A program made the translations under genes and the position numbers. The notes beneath the pieces are model-generated. The model saw nothing but the letters and a program-made list of their open reading frames with translations, was not told the DNA's origin and made no database searches. DNA of 64,000 nt, from the NCBI GenBank assembly GCA_022448265.1, contig JAKVCC010000008.1:78777-142776 (forward strand), read 5' to 3'. Origin of the DNA: Pirellulales bacterium (GTDB lineage: Bacteria; Planctomycetota; Planctomycetia; Pirellulales; Lacipirellulaceae). Below are positions 27,555 to 36,164 of this stretch, one piece after another; positions within the stretch are counted from its first letter, which is position 1, and each line of letters starts with the position of its first letter.

Positions 27555-28188
27555 GACGTGTCGGGATCAATCTATTTAGCTAGAGATTCTGGGACGAAAC
27601 ATCAAGGCTTGGACGACGAGCGGCCGACCGGCTGCCATGGAACGGGGCCACCTTGCCAGGGCCCAATGGGCACGATACACACCCCATCAGCCCCATAGCC
27701 AGATGGCCCAATACGAGGCGACGACAGAGCCTGGGGAGCGAGACCAGTATTCTCTGCTGCCCCTAGAGTCTGCTGGCCACCGAATACCCTCAAAAAATCG
27801 GTCGGCACCTTAGAACTCGTCTCTCCCTTCCATAATAGCATCTTGGACTCCTAGCTACCAGAATTATGGTGTCCGACCGCGAGAAATGCCTGCATTCCGG
27901 AGATTAGCGCCAGCTCGGCCAAGTTAAGCCGGCCACCACCCAACTAGTCACCACAACCGTCTCTAAAACTATCAAGCCGTGCTGAGTTCCCCCTGTCTCG
28001 CCGTCCAAAAGCTGGCATGGAAACAGGGCCTAATAATCTTTGCACGGCAAATGGCCCCGTGCCGCCGCTGACTAAAACGGTGCCTCTCATAAAAAATCAA
28101 TCGGGGAGTCGTTCATTAGCGGCGCAAAGATCCGTTGAAACCCAGTGGGAAACCTTAGTCAACCCAAGATCCCCGAGAATCTTGTCCC
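27555..28188. other. Gap between FabI-like gene and kinase gene
   Basis: 634 bases. A 79-codon minus-strand frame (27602-27841) ends 48 bases before the kinase; it is rich in Gly and Pro, has no recognisable domain and no clear ribosome binding site, so I do not call it a gene. No RNA gene or repeat seen. Confidence 0.3.
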
Positions 28189-29019
28189 CTAGGAAGATCG
28201 AGCAGAATCCTGCCCACCATGTAAGAAATTCTGCACGATTTCCTGATCGAAGTAGTTGACCTCCATTCCGGCATCGATCACGAGCCGCTGGGCATTGACT
28301 CCGCTCGAGCGGGGACTCAAAAGGAAGGCAACCGCTGCGGCCACCTCCGCAGTTTGAACGGCCCGTCGACGGAGTGTCACCTGTTCGGCGAATAGATACG
28401 AATCAACATACCCGGGAATTCCCGCCGAGGCAGATGTCTTCAGAAGCCCCGGAGCAACAGCATTAAAGCGAACCTCCGAAAACTTGCTAAACGACTTCGC
28501 CAGAAAAGCTAGGCTAGAGTCGAGGGCGGCTTTCACGGGACCCATGAAGCCATAACTCTCGCTGGCCATGCGCGTCGTCGAAATCGAAACAGTAACTACT
28601 GACGCGTCGCGAGCCAACTGATCCTTCAGTGCGTTGGCCAGAGCAACCAGTGAATAACACGAGATATCAAATGCCTTCAGCATTTGCTCCTTGCTCGTCT
28701 CATGAAATGGACGCAAGCCACCGGAGTAGTCACCGAAGGCGATCGAATGGACCAAGCCCTGAAAGCCATCATAACGGCCTTGCAATTCCCCAGCCAAACG
28801 GTCAATCTCGCCCTGATGCTCCACATCGCAGACCAAAATATCAGCCGGCTCTAGCAACTGGGCGACCGTTTCCCTCCGCTCGGGACTGCGGACAACATAC
28901 ACAACTTCTGCGTCCGCCTCGATCAGGGCCTGACCAACGTGGTAAGCCACGCTCTTGCGGTTGGCCACACCAAAAAGCAGGACCCGCTGGCCGGCAAGTT
29001 GTAGGAAATCAGCAGGCAT
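28189..29019 (-). CDS. FabI-like enoyl-ACP reductase (SDR superfamily)
   Basis: 276 residues. The NAD-binding start [18 protein letters not shown] matches FabI (GIASNRSIA-type). The catalytic [13 protein letters not shown] places Tyr156 and Lys163 at the same spacing as FabI Tyr156/Lys163. The second FabI aromatic residue (Tyr146 in E. coli, Phe149 in InhA) is Ile146 here, so the acyl pocket probably differs. It reduces trans-2-enoyl chains on ACP if it acts as its relatives do. Last gene of the minus-strand cluster, 36 bases after the FabZ-like gene. Confidence 0.82.
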   Translation of the reverse strand: MPADFLQLAGQRVLLFGVANRKSVAYHVGQALIEADAEVVYVVRSPERRETVAQLLEPADILVCDVEHQGEIDRLAGELQGRYDGFQGLVHSIAFGDYSGGLRPFHETSKEQMLKAFDISCYSLVALANALKDQLARDASVVTVSISTTRMASESYGFMGPVKAALDSSLAFLAKSFSKFSEVRFNAVAPGLLKTSASAGIPGYVDSYLFAEQVTLRRRAVQTAEVAAAVAFLLSPRSSGVNAQRLVIDAGMEVNYFDQEIVQNFLHGGQDSARSS

Positions 29020-29055
29020 TTTTCCGGATAGGTGGTTGAGGGTTGCTGCTCGGAC

Positions 29056-29499
29056 CTAGCGTTTTTGGACCGTTTTCGCCGCCGTCAGGGTACACGCAAA
29101 ATCAAAACGCAGGGCGACTTTGCCCTCCACGGTTATCTTCGCCCTCATAAAAAAAGCCTTTGCGAGCCGCTCTGTCAGCTCAACTTCGATCTGAATAGTG
29201 TCGCCAGGCCGCACCATTTTCTTGAACTGCACATTGTTGGCCCGGGTGGCGACTGGCACTACTCCAGGCTCGTGCGCAACATGTGGTGACAACATCACCG
29301 CCCCCGCCTGCATCGCAGCTTCGCACAAGAGCACACCTGGCGTCAGCGGAAAGTCGGGATAATGCCCTTGATACCAAAACTCATCGCCGGAGAACGTCTT
29401 GCTACAGACGATTCGCTCGGCCCCTTGCTCGACAATCTCATCGATCAATAGAAACGGTTCACGATGGGGTATGGCGGCTTTAATAGCGGATAAGGTCAT
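29056..29499 (-). CDS. FabZ-like 3-hydroxyacyl-ACP dehydratase
   Basis: 147-residue hotdog-fold dehydratase. IPHREPFLLIDEI at the N terminus and GHYPDFPLTPGVLLCEAAMQAG carry catalytic His46 and Glu60, with the 14-residue spacing of FabZ. Predicted to remove water from 3-hydroxyacyl chains on the cluster ACP. No ketoreductase (FabG) is in the cluster, so that step must come from elsewhere. Lies 69 bases after the FAD oxidoreductase gene. Confidence 0.87.
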   Translation of the reverse strand: MTLSAIKAAIPHREPFLLIDEIVEQGAERIVCSKTFSGDEFWYQGHYPDFPLTPGVLLCEAAMQAGAVMLSPHVAHEPGVVPVATRANNVQFKKMVRPGDTIQIEVELTERLAKAFFMRAKITVEGKVALRFDFACTLTAAKTVQKR

Positions 29500-29568
29500 G
29501 ACCGATCGCCGGATCTACGCATGTCGAACAACCAATAGCTGCCACCCTCACCAACCAACCTACACGAA

Positions 29569-31017
29569 TTAGGTGACTGCTTTGGTGGTGGCGTGGGCAG
29601 GTGCGGCGGCCAGCAGGTTGTCGACATCGCTGGCAACCATACGGCCGTAATTCATTGCGCCCAACCAACCGGACATGATAATCCCGACGCTGCCAGCGTG
29701 ATAGAGGCCCTCGATTTGTTTGGGGATGTCAAAGCTCACCTGCAAACCTTCAAACTTCGTGCCAAAACTGGCCCCAGCAACATGCTGCGTGTAGTGCTCA
29801 AATGTGCGGGGGGTCGAAGCCTCGATATGGTCAATACGTGCTCGAACGTTGGGCACATATTTGTCGAGCGCATCGAGAGTGGTTTCTATTAAATCCTGCT
29901 TACTTGCCTCGTACTCTCGCTCTGACAGACTAGCCCAATCTGCGTAGTTGGCATTCGTACTGGATACGATCAGCGAGCGGGGCCGCCCTGCCGGACGTGT
30001 GCGAGGGTAGTAAAACGAATAGGTCCGGCTCGTGATGTCACGACTGAGCAGCGACTCGGTCCGAAACGTAGGGGCTGTGGAACTAAACAGCAGATCGCCC
30101 GTTGACTCTTCGATCCTCTCATCCGGCTTGAGCGCCATATAAACTTGTGTGCTCGAATTATTGAGCCGCACCGCGCGGGCCTCCTCGACAAACTGTCGAT
30201 CAAAATATTCTTCGCCCACCAGGTTTAAAATGGTGTGCTTGAGATTGGCATTGGACACCACCGCTCGGGTTTTAATCTTGCGGCCACCCACCTCCACCGA
30301 GCGAACGCGGCCGCCATCGCAATTGATTTTTTTTACGTCGCAGCGAATGCCAACATCAACACCACTGCGATTTATCTCGGCCTCCATCAACTGGATCAAA
30401 CGATCCGTTCCACCTTGAAAGGTAAATACTCCCTTGGACATGAAGTTCGAAAAAACGATCCCGTAGCTGATGGCCGGGTCTTCGAGCGTGCTGCCATTGG
30501 CATAGGTAATCGGTTCCATTAAGAGGCGGATGACATCTTCGCGACCGGGAAAAAATTCGTCGAAGAGCTGTCGCGTGGTCAACTGCTGGTCATCCTGAAA
30601 ATCCATCTTGCGCGCTTTGTCAAAAAAACCTTCAACTGCCTCCGCCGCCACATTAAACTTGTCCGTCAATAGCTTGGTAAAATCGTGGCGGTTGAAGGTC
30701 GTGGTCAATGAAAACATCGGATTGTCAAACCGGATGTTTTTCAATTGCACAATCGAGTCGGCAATCTCTTGCGTCCAGTAGCGGCGACAGCTTTTCAACA
30801 TCCCATAAGGAAAACCATGTAGGGAGATGTCGAAAATATGGCCGCCGGGACGCTTGAACCAAGTGGCCATGCCACCCAGCTTGTAATGCTGCTCCAAAAG
30901 CAGCACGCGGTATCCACTGCGAGCCAGCATATTGGCGGCCGTCAATCCGCCCAGGCCGCTGCCGATGACGACCACGTCGTATTCGTCTTTGGCATGCTTG
31001 AGAAAGTCTTTGGGCAT
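29569..31017 (-). CDS. NAD(P)/FAD-dependent oxidoreductase, CrtI/RetSat type (copy 1)
   Basis: 482-residue flavoprotein. Rossmann start [20 protein letters not shown] (about residues 13-32) then [16 protein letters not shown], the pattern of phytoene desaturases and retinol saturases. The C terminus has [20 protein letters not shown], the second FAD-contact motif of the family. Likely adds or removes double bonds on a long hydrophobic chain. Within a six-gene run that encodes fatty-acid enzymes, a chain carried by the cluster ACP is a plausible substrate (inference). Not close to the second copy in sequence beyond the family motifs. Confidence 0.85.
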   Translation of the reverse strand: MPKDFLKHAKDEYDVVVIGSGLGGLTAANMLARSGYRVLLLEQHYKLGGMATWFKRPGGHIFDISLHGFPYGMLKSCRRYWTQEIADSIVQLKNIRFDNPMFSLTTTFNRHDFTKLLTDKFNVAAEAVEGFFDKARKMDFQDDQQLTTRQLFDEFFPGREDVIRLLMEPITYANGSTLEDPAISYGIVFSNFMSKGVFTFQGGTDRLIQLMEAEINRSGVDVGIRCDVKKINCDGGRVRSVEVGGRKIKTRAVVSNANLKHTILNLVGEEYFDRQFVEEARAVRLNNSSTQVYMALKPDERIEESTGDLLFSSTAPTFRTESLLSRDITSRTYSFYYPRTRPAGRPRSLIVSSTNANYADWASLSEREYEASKQDLIETTLDALDKYVPNVRARIDHIEASTPRTFEHYTQHVAGASFGTKFEGLQVSFDIPKQIEGLYHAGSVGIIMSGWLGAMNYGRMVASDVDNLLAAAPAHATTKAVT

Positions 31018-31150
31018 GGGGGAGGGGAGAGAAACCAGGGTTTAGGTGCTGGGAGTAAGGGGTTCAGAGGCAGGGGACGAGCCGGTGCCCAGATTTCATT
31101 TTAGCAACTCGATCCATAAGCATCGACTGGGCCCTTATTTCTCGCCCTAA

Positions 31151-32530
31151 CTAACCCTTGAGGCAATGCCTATTTGCCATGCTAATCCCACTGACAATGC
31201 TACCGACGATGCCCACAAAACCCTGATCGGTGCCGCAGACAAACAGATTATCCAAGTGTGTGCGGCCATCAAACTGCTTTTCGGGCGTACCGTAAATGGC
31301 TCCGCCTTCGTGGCCGGTAAAACGGACAACGGTGGCAGGTGTAAACATGTCAGTATCGATCACGCGATGGCGATAGTCGGGAACGAAGCGTACGCCCGAG
31401 TCGGTGATGCGGTCGTACCAGCGGAGTTTCTCCATCTCGTAGTCGTACTCTGAAAGGTCGTTCCAATAGTCGAAATTTGCCAGCGCTGTAATCCGCATCG
31501 TACCCTCTTCGAGTCGCTGACCGCCGTAATCAAAATTATTTGGGCTACAGATCACGCCACTATGAACGTCACAAGGCTCGTCAGGCTTTTTCCAGGAAAA
31601 TTTCTTGGAGTCGTTAAAAAACGTGATCGTGCTGCGATGGCCTATTTTCTCCGGCTGCACGTCCAGCGTGGCGATCGTTTCACAAAAGCTGAGCTGCCCA
31701 GCTCCGCGATGCGACACCGGCTGGCCGTCGTCGCACATCCGCATCGTTTCCAGCCAGCCCGCCGACGAGAGCACGCGGTCTGCCCTAAGCTCTTCGCCAC
31801 TGTCCAAAACAACGCCGCAAACCCGGCCCCCCTCCACGGCAAGCCGCTCGACTCCCGAACGGAGCTTGAGTTCGCCGCCCAACCCACGAAATTTTCGCAC
31901 CAAATGCTTCAGAATCAGCCGCACGCCGGCATACGGTCGGCCCAAGCCCTCCATAAAAATACTGCGAAACATTATCGAAAATTGGCCCCAATCCATGTCG
32001 TGCTCTCGGGCCGACCCGTAAAACATGAGAGGGCAAAAAAACATTTCGATCAGCAGTGGCTCGGAAATAATTTCGCCCAGCTTCTGCCGAGCGGAAACCG
32101 CCTGGTGCGACTCGTCCAGATCGTCATACTCCACGATCTCACTCACCACACGCTCAAAATTATCGATTTGCTGCGGAAACTCACGTGCAATTTCAGCGCG
32201 AAGCAACTCAAAATCGTTGCTAAAGCGCAGCCGCACGCCGGGAAAAACCACTTCGGAACCAAGTTGGGGCGCGATTTGCAGTTCGTCGCGAGTCAGACGC
32301 AACTGCTTGAGCAAGCGGGCCAACGGTCCCCGCTTGGTGCCTCGCGGCGTAATATTGGTAAGGGCATGCAGCCCCACGTCATAGTCACGGCCACGCATGC
32401 GATAAAAAGAATTGAGCCCGCCAATGGTCGTATGGCGTTCCAGGATGCAAACCCGCTGTTCGAAGTACGCCAAGCGAATCCCCGCTGCCAATCCCGACAT
32501 ACCCGCGCCAATGATGATAGTATCGTACAT
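31151..32530 (-). CDS. NAD(P)/FAD-dependent oxidoreductase, CrtI/RetSat type (copy 2)
   Basis: 459-residue flavoprotein. MYDTIIIGAGMSGLAAGIRL then CILERHTTIGGLNSF give the dinucleotide-binding start; HLDNLFVCGTDQGFVGIVGS near the C terminus is the FAD-contact motif. Also seen: DYDVGLHALTN, a conserved substrate-side segment. Lies between the ACP gene (112 bases upstream) and copy 1 (133 bases downstream). Same predicted class of reaction as copy 1; two such enzymes in one line suggest successive desaturation or isomerisation steps. Confidence 0.85.
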   Translation of the reverse strand: MYDTIIIGAGMSGLAAGIRLAYFEQRVCILERHTTIGGLNSFYRMRGRDYDVGLHALTNITPRGTKRGPLARLLKQLRLTRDELQIAPQLGSEVVFPGVRLRFSNDFELLRAEIAREFPQQIDNFERVVSEIVEYDDLDESHQAVSARQKLGEIISEPLLIEMFFCPLMFYGSAREHDMDWGQFSIMFRSIFMEGLGRPYAGVRLILKHLVRKFRGLGGELKLRSGVERLAVEGGRVCGVVLDSGEELRADRVLSSAGWLETMRMCDDGQPVSHRGAGQLSFCETIATLDVQPEKIGHRSTITFFNDSKKFSWKKPDEPCDVHSGVICSPNNFDYGGQRLEEGTMRITALANFDYWNDLSEYDYEMEKLRWYDRITDSGVRFVPDYRHRVIDTDMFTPATVVRFTGHEGGAIYGTPEKQFDGRTHLDNLFVCGTDQGFVGIVGSIVSGISMANRHCLKG

Positions 32531-32642
32531 GGGCCATTTTCAAGGTGCGAGCATGCGCAGTAGCGGAGATTGTGTAGCCAACTCTGCGACACGACTGTTG
32601 AGGCAAGAACTGGACCAAGTCGCGCGCTAGCTCGCGCCCTCC

Positions 32643-32903
32643 TCACACTCTCTCGATGTCCTTCATCAGCGGCTCAAGAAACGTAACGGTAGATTTCATG
32701 CTGGCCAACTGCACGTAATCGTCTTCGGGAATCTGGATACGATGTCGCTTGCGGAGTTCCATCACGATGTCAAGAAAGTCCATGCTGTCCAACTCGAGTT
32801 GATCGCGAAAGTTGACCCCGTCGTCAATTTGGGTCAGGTCCTCATCGGGAGCGATGGACTCTAAAATGTCTAGTATTTCTTCTCGAATATCACCTTCAGT
32901 CAT
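32643..32903 (-). CDS. Acyl carrier protein
   Basis: 86-residue carrier protein; phosphopantetheine site Ser40 in LELDSMDFLDIV. The core is acidic and helical as in ACPs, but the motif DSMDFLDIV differs from the housekeeping DSLDTVELV type, so this is probably a specialised carrier. Start at the ATG 32903 is supported by AGGAG ten bases upstream; a longer frame from 32984 has none. Follows the FabF-like gene after 109 bases. Confidence 0.92.
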   Translation of the reverse strand: MTEGDIREEILDILESIAPDEDLTQIDDGVNFRDQLELDSMDFLDIVMELRKRHRIQIPEDDYVQLASMKSTVTFLEPLMKDIERV

Positions 32904-33012
32904 GCTGATGTCACTCCTGGGATGAGGTTTTGGATTTGCGGTTTTTCCCGGCGACAATCGACGGCCAATGCCTGGAACCATCACCGCATCGCTGATCGCC
33001 GATCGCCATTCG

Positions 33013-34257
33013 CTAAAATTTCCTAATAATCACAGCCGAGTTAATCCCCAGCATGCCAAAGCTATTGTTGAGAATGGTCTCGACCGATTCTTTCTCTCGC
33101 GGCTCATTGATCACCAATCCGGTAAGCGCACACTCGGGATCAAGGTTGTCCACGTTAATCGTAGGATGGCACACGCCATCGTGGAAGGCCGGCAGGTTGC
33201 CCGCCAGCTCCAGCGAGCCGGCGGCGCCCATCGCATGCCCGATGTAGCTCTTGGTGTTATTAATAAGTGTGCCCCGGGAATTGCCAAACACCCGGCGAAT
33301 CGCCTTGCATTCCTGAATGTCACCACTGGTCGTAGCCGTCGCGTGGGTGCTCACAATATCGATATCTTCAGCTGAGAGGCCCGCGCGATCCAGCGCGAGC
33401 CGCATACAGCGAGCCTGCTGCTCTGGATTGGGCAAGACAAAGTCGCTGGCATCGCTCGTCATGGCATATCCCACCAGCTCGCCATAGATATTTGCGTCGC
33501 GGCGCGATGCATCGCTCAAACGTTCGAGCATAAATAAGCACCCCCCTTCAGAGACGACAATTCCGTTGCGATCGCGGTCAAAGGGGCGGCTTGCTCGCGC
33601 TGGATTCGCATTATTGGCCAACGCGCCTTGGCTGGCGAATCCGGCAAATATGCCAAAGGTGCGAATGCTTTCGGAAACTCCGCCCGCAATCGCCATGTCG
33701 CACTCGTCCAGACGCAGCATCTGCGCCCCTTGGATCAGTCCCGCATTGCCGGCCGCACAAGCGGCGCCAATCGTGTAGTGCGGCCCAGTAATCCCCATGT
33801 TGAGCGTAATCTCGCCAGCCGGGTTATTGGCCACAGTGCGCGGATTATGATGATGCGACCACACGCGGGTGTCGAAGTCGAAGGCTTTGATCTCGTTGAT
33901 CTCATTTTCGGTTTCGACATTGCCATGCTCGGTCACCCCGACATACACTCCAACACGCGAGGTATCGATGGTGGACCAATCGATTCCCGAATCGGCCACC
34001 GTTTCGTTGGCACAATAGATGCCCACGCTACCGGCACGCGTTCCGCGCCGCAGGTCTTTACGTTTTTGGTGCTTCAGCTCGTCGAAATGACATTCACCGG
34101 CAAGCGTGTCGCCCACATAACGGACGTGGTACGTGTCGACGCCACTGCGTCCTTCCAGGAGACCCTGCCGATAGTCGGCTAGGTTGTCGCCATTGGGAGC
34201 TGTCAGGCCGACGCCTGTGATCACGATTCGCTGGTCGTCCGACGCGCTACGGATCAT
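33013..34257 (-). CDS. FabF-like beta-ketoacyl-ACP synthase
   Basis: 414-residue condensing enzyme. Catalytic Cys167 in YTIGAACAAGNAG, His305 in STHATATTSGD, Lys336 and His341 in TKSYIGHAMGAAGSLE: the Cys-His-His set of KAS I/II. Elongates acyl-ACP with malonyl-ACP. First gene of a six-gene minus-strand cluster. The ATG at 34257 begins the conserved RIVITGVGLTAPNG; a frame extending to 34404 adds residues foreign to the family. No strong ribosome binding site. Could be a chain-length-specific or polyene-type KS rather than housekeeping FabF, because it lacks the usual fabD/fabG neighbours. Confidence 0.92.
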   Translation of the reverse strand: MIRSASDDQRIVITGVGLTAPNGDNLADYRQGLLEGRSGVDTYHVRYVGDTLAGECHFDELKHQKRKDLRRGTRAGSVGIYCANETVADSGIDWSTIDTSRVGVYVGVTEHGNVETENEINEIKAFDFDTRVWSHHHNPRTVANNPAGEITLNMGITGPHYTIGAACAAGNAGLIQGAQMLRLDECDMAIAGGVSESIRTFGIFAGFASQGALANNANPARASRPFDRDRNGIVVSEGGCLFMLERLSDASRRDANIYGELVGYAMTSDASDFVLPNPEQQARCMRLALDRAGLSAEDIDIVSTHATATTSGDIQECKAIRRVFGNSRGTLINNTKSYIGHAMGAAGSLELAGNLPAFHDGVCHPTINVDNLDPECALTGLVINEPREKESVETILNNSFGMLGINSAVIIRKF

Positions 34258-34649
34258 GGGAATTTTTTGAAGCCTGACGATACAAAACCGCCGGCATTTG
34301 AGGGGCGAAACGATAACAAGCGAATCCCTGAGGCTACTCGTTGGGGCCCTTCGACACAACCCAAAGAGCAACGCCCTACCGGTAGACTTGCCAATTGGGG
34401 GCACTCCATAGCCGATGACCCCATCGCCAATAACCCATGTCCTGTGACCCGCACAGCCGCTAGTCGTATCTCATGGTCAGGGGTACGCTCGCCTGGACGG
34501 TTTTTGAGTTGCGATAAGACGAAAAAATGGGATTATACTTGCTCCCCGCCGTCGCGGGCAGCATGGCCCGCTGGAAAGGTCGCTGGTCGTAATCGGCCAG
34601 CCAGCGGATGTGTGGACCCAAGGACTGTGGACAAAAGGACGAGCCACCT
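34258..34649. other. Divergent promoter region, FabF-like gene and xylB
   Basis: About 390 bases between two divergent operons. TTGCGA (34509-34514) and TATACT (34534-34539) on the plus strand are 19 bases apart, a weak promoter candidate for xylB. Nothing coding supported. Confidence 0.3.
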
Positions 34650-36164
34650 ATGAGTGTATGTATTGGCATCGACATTGGCACCTCGGGCACCAAGGCGCTG
34701 GCGATAAATTCTCTGGGAAATATCCTGGCGGAGGCCTCGTCCGGCTACCCCTGTTACCACCCCAAACCCTTGTGGAGTGAACAAGATCCCGAAGACTGGT
34801 GGCGGGCGACCGTGCGCGTTGTGCGCCGCGTCGCTAAAGCCGCGCGGCTTAAGCCGGCCGACGTTGCTGCAATCGGTCTCTCGGGCCAGATGCACGGCAG
34901 CGTGTTCTTGGACAAACACCAAAAAATAGTCCGCCCCGCCCTGCTTTGGAACGACCAGCGCACCGAGGCCGAATGTCGCGAAATCGAACAGCGAGCTGGG
35001 GGGCGCAAGCGACTGATCAAGATGGTCGCCAACCCGGCACTCACTGGTTTTACGGCACCCAAAATCCTTTGGCTCCGTAATCATGAACCGCGCAACTTCG
35101 ATCGCACGACCAAAGTACTCTTGCCGAAGGATGAAATTCGACGACGGCTGACCGGTCAGTTTGCCACCGAGGTAAGCGACGCGAGTGGCACGCTACTTCT
35201 GGACGTTGTCAGACGCAAGTGGTCTAAACCGCTGCTCAGCAAACTGGATCTTGACCCAGACCTGCTGCCGCGCTGCTTCGAATCGGCAGAGGTGACCGGC
35301 ACGCTAACAACGCAAGTGGCCAAAACATTGGGGCTGACGACCTCGTGTCGCGTTGTGGGCGGCGCTGGCGACTGCGCGGCAGGCGCGGTGGGTACGGGAA
35401 TCGTACGGAGCGGACTCCTGGCCACATCGCTGGGAACCTCTGGCGTGGTGTTTGCGCACAGCGACCGACCCCAGTTTGACCCGACTGGCCGACTGCATAC
35501 GTTTTGTCATGCCGTTAGCGGCAAGTGGCATTTGATGGGCGTCACGCTCACCGCCGCAGGCGCTTTGCAGTGGTTTCACGATGCAGTCTGCACGGCCGGA
35601 GCGAAGCGTGCGACCCGGTCTCTCTACGACACCATCACAGCGGAAGCCCAACGTATTCCCGCCGGAGCCGAGGGGCTTCACTTCCTACCCTATCTGGCCG
35701 GCGAGCGCACGCCACACCTCGACCCGCATGCCCGCGGGGCCCTCATTGGAATCACTCTCAAACACTCCAGGGGCCACATCGTGCGCGCGATCATGGAAGG
35801 CATCACCATGGCGCTCCGCGACAGCTACGAGATTATGCGCGAATTGGACGTTCCTATCCGCGAAATACGTGCTTCGGGCGGCGGTGCGAAAAACCCGTTC
35901 TGGCGTCAGATGCTAGCCGACGTATTTGGCAAGCGGGTCACGGCCATGGCCGCGGATGAGGGGGCCGCCTACGGTGTCGCGCTGCTTGCCGCTGTGGGCG
36001 CGGGCAATTTCAAAAACATCAACGAAGCTTGCCGGGCCACCCTCCGCAGCGCCCAGCAAACCCGGCCCGATGCCAAGATGCGCCGCACTTACAATTCGAG
36101 CTTTCCCGTATTTCAAGACTTGTACCATGCGCTACGAGATGAGTTTCCGCGGCTGGAGGGGTGA
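34650..36164 (+). CDS. xylB: Xylulokinase (FGGY family)
   Basis: Phosphorylates D-xylulose to xylulose 5-phosphate. Seen: SVCIGIDIGTSGTKALAI (phosphate-binding 1), IGLSGQMHGSVFLD characteristic of xylulokinases, LLWNDQRTEAE, GGAGDCAAGAVGTG, and GGGAKNPFWRQMLADV (FGGY C-terminal signature). 504 residues from the ATG 34650, which starts directly at the conserved domain; the in-frame 34608 start would add 14 extra residues. The next gene overlaps its stop codon, so they form an operon. No xylose isomerase nearby. Confidence 0.93.
   Translation: MSVCIGIDIGTSGTKALAINSLGNILAEASSGYPCYHPKPLWSEQDPEDWWRATVRVVRRVAKAARLKPADVAAIGLSGQMHGSVFLDKHQKIVRPALLWNDQRTEAECREIEQRAGGRKRLIKMVANPALTGFTAPKILWLRNHEPRNFDRTTKVLLPKDEIRRRLTGQFATEVSDASGTLLLDVVRRKWSKPLLSKLDLDPDLLPRCFESAEVTGTLTTQVAKTLGLTTSCRVVGGAGDCAAGAVGTGIVRSGLLATSLGTSGVVFAHSDRPQFDPTGRLHTFCHAVSGKWHLMGVTLTAAGALQWFHDAVCTAGAKRATRSLYDTITAEAQRIPAGAEGLHFLPYLAGERTPHLDPHARGALIGITLKHSRGHIVRAIMEGITMALRDSYEIMRELDVPIREIRASGGGAKNPFWRQMLADVFGKRVTAMAADEGAAYGVALLAAVGAGNFKNINEACRATLRSAQQTRPDAKMRRTYNSSFPVFQDLYHALRDEFPRLEG

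Noticed and set aside
27602..27841. 79-codon minus-strand frame before the kinase gene
   Set aside because: Gly/Pro-rich, no ribosome binding site, no recognisable domain; likely chance.
34509..34539. TTGCGA-N19-TATACT before xylB
   Set aside because: Spacer and -35 are both poor; mentioned only as weak.
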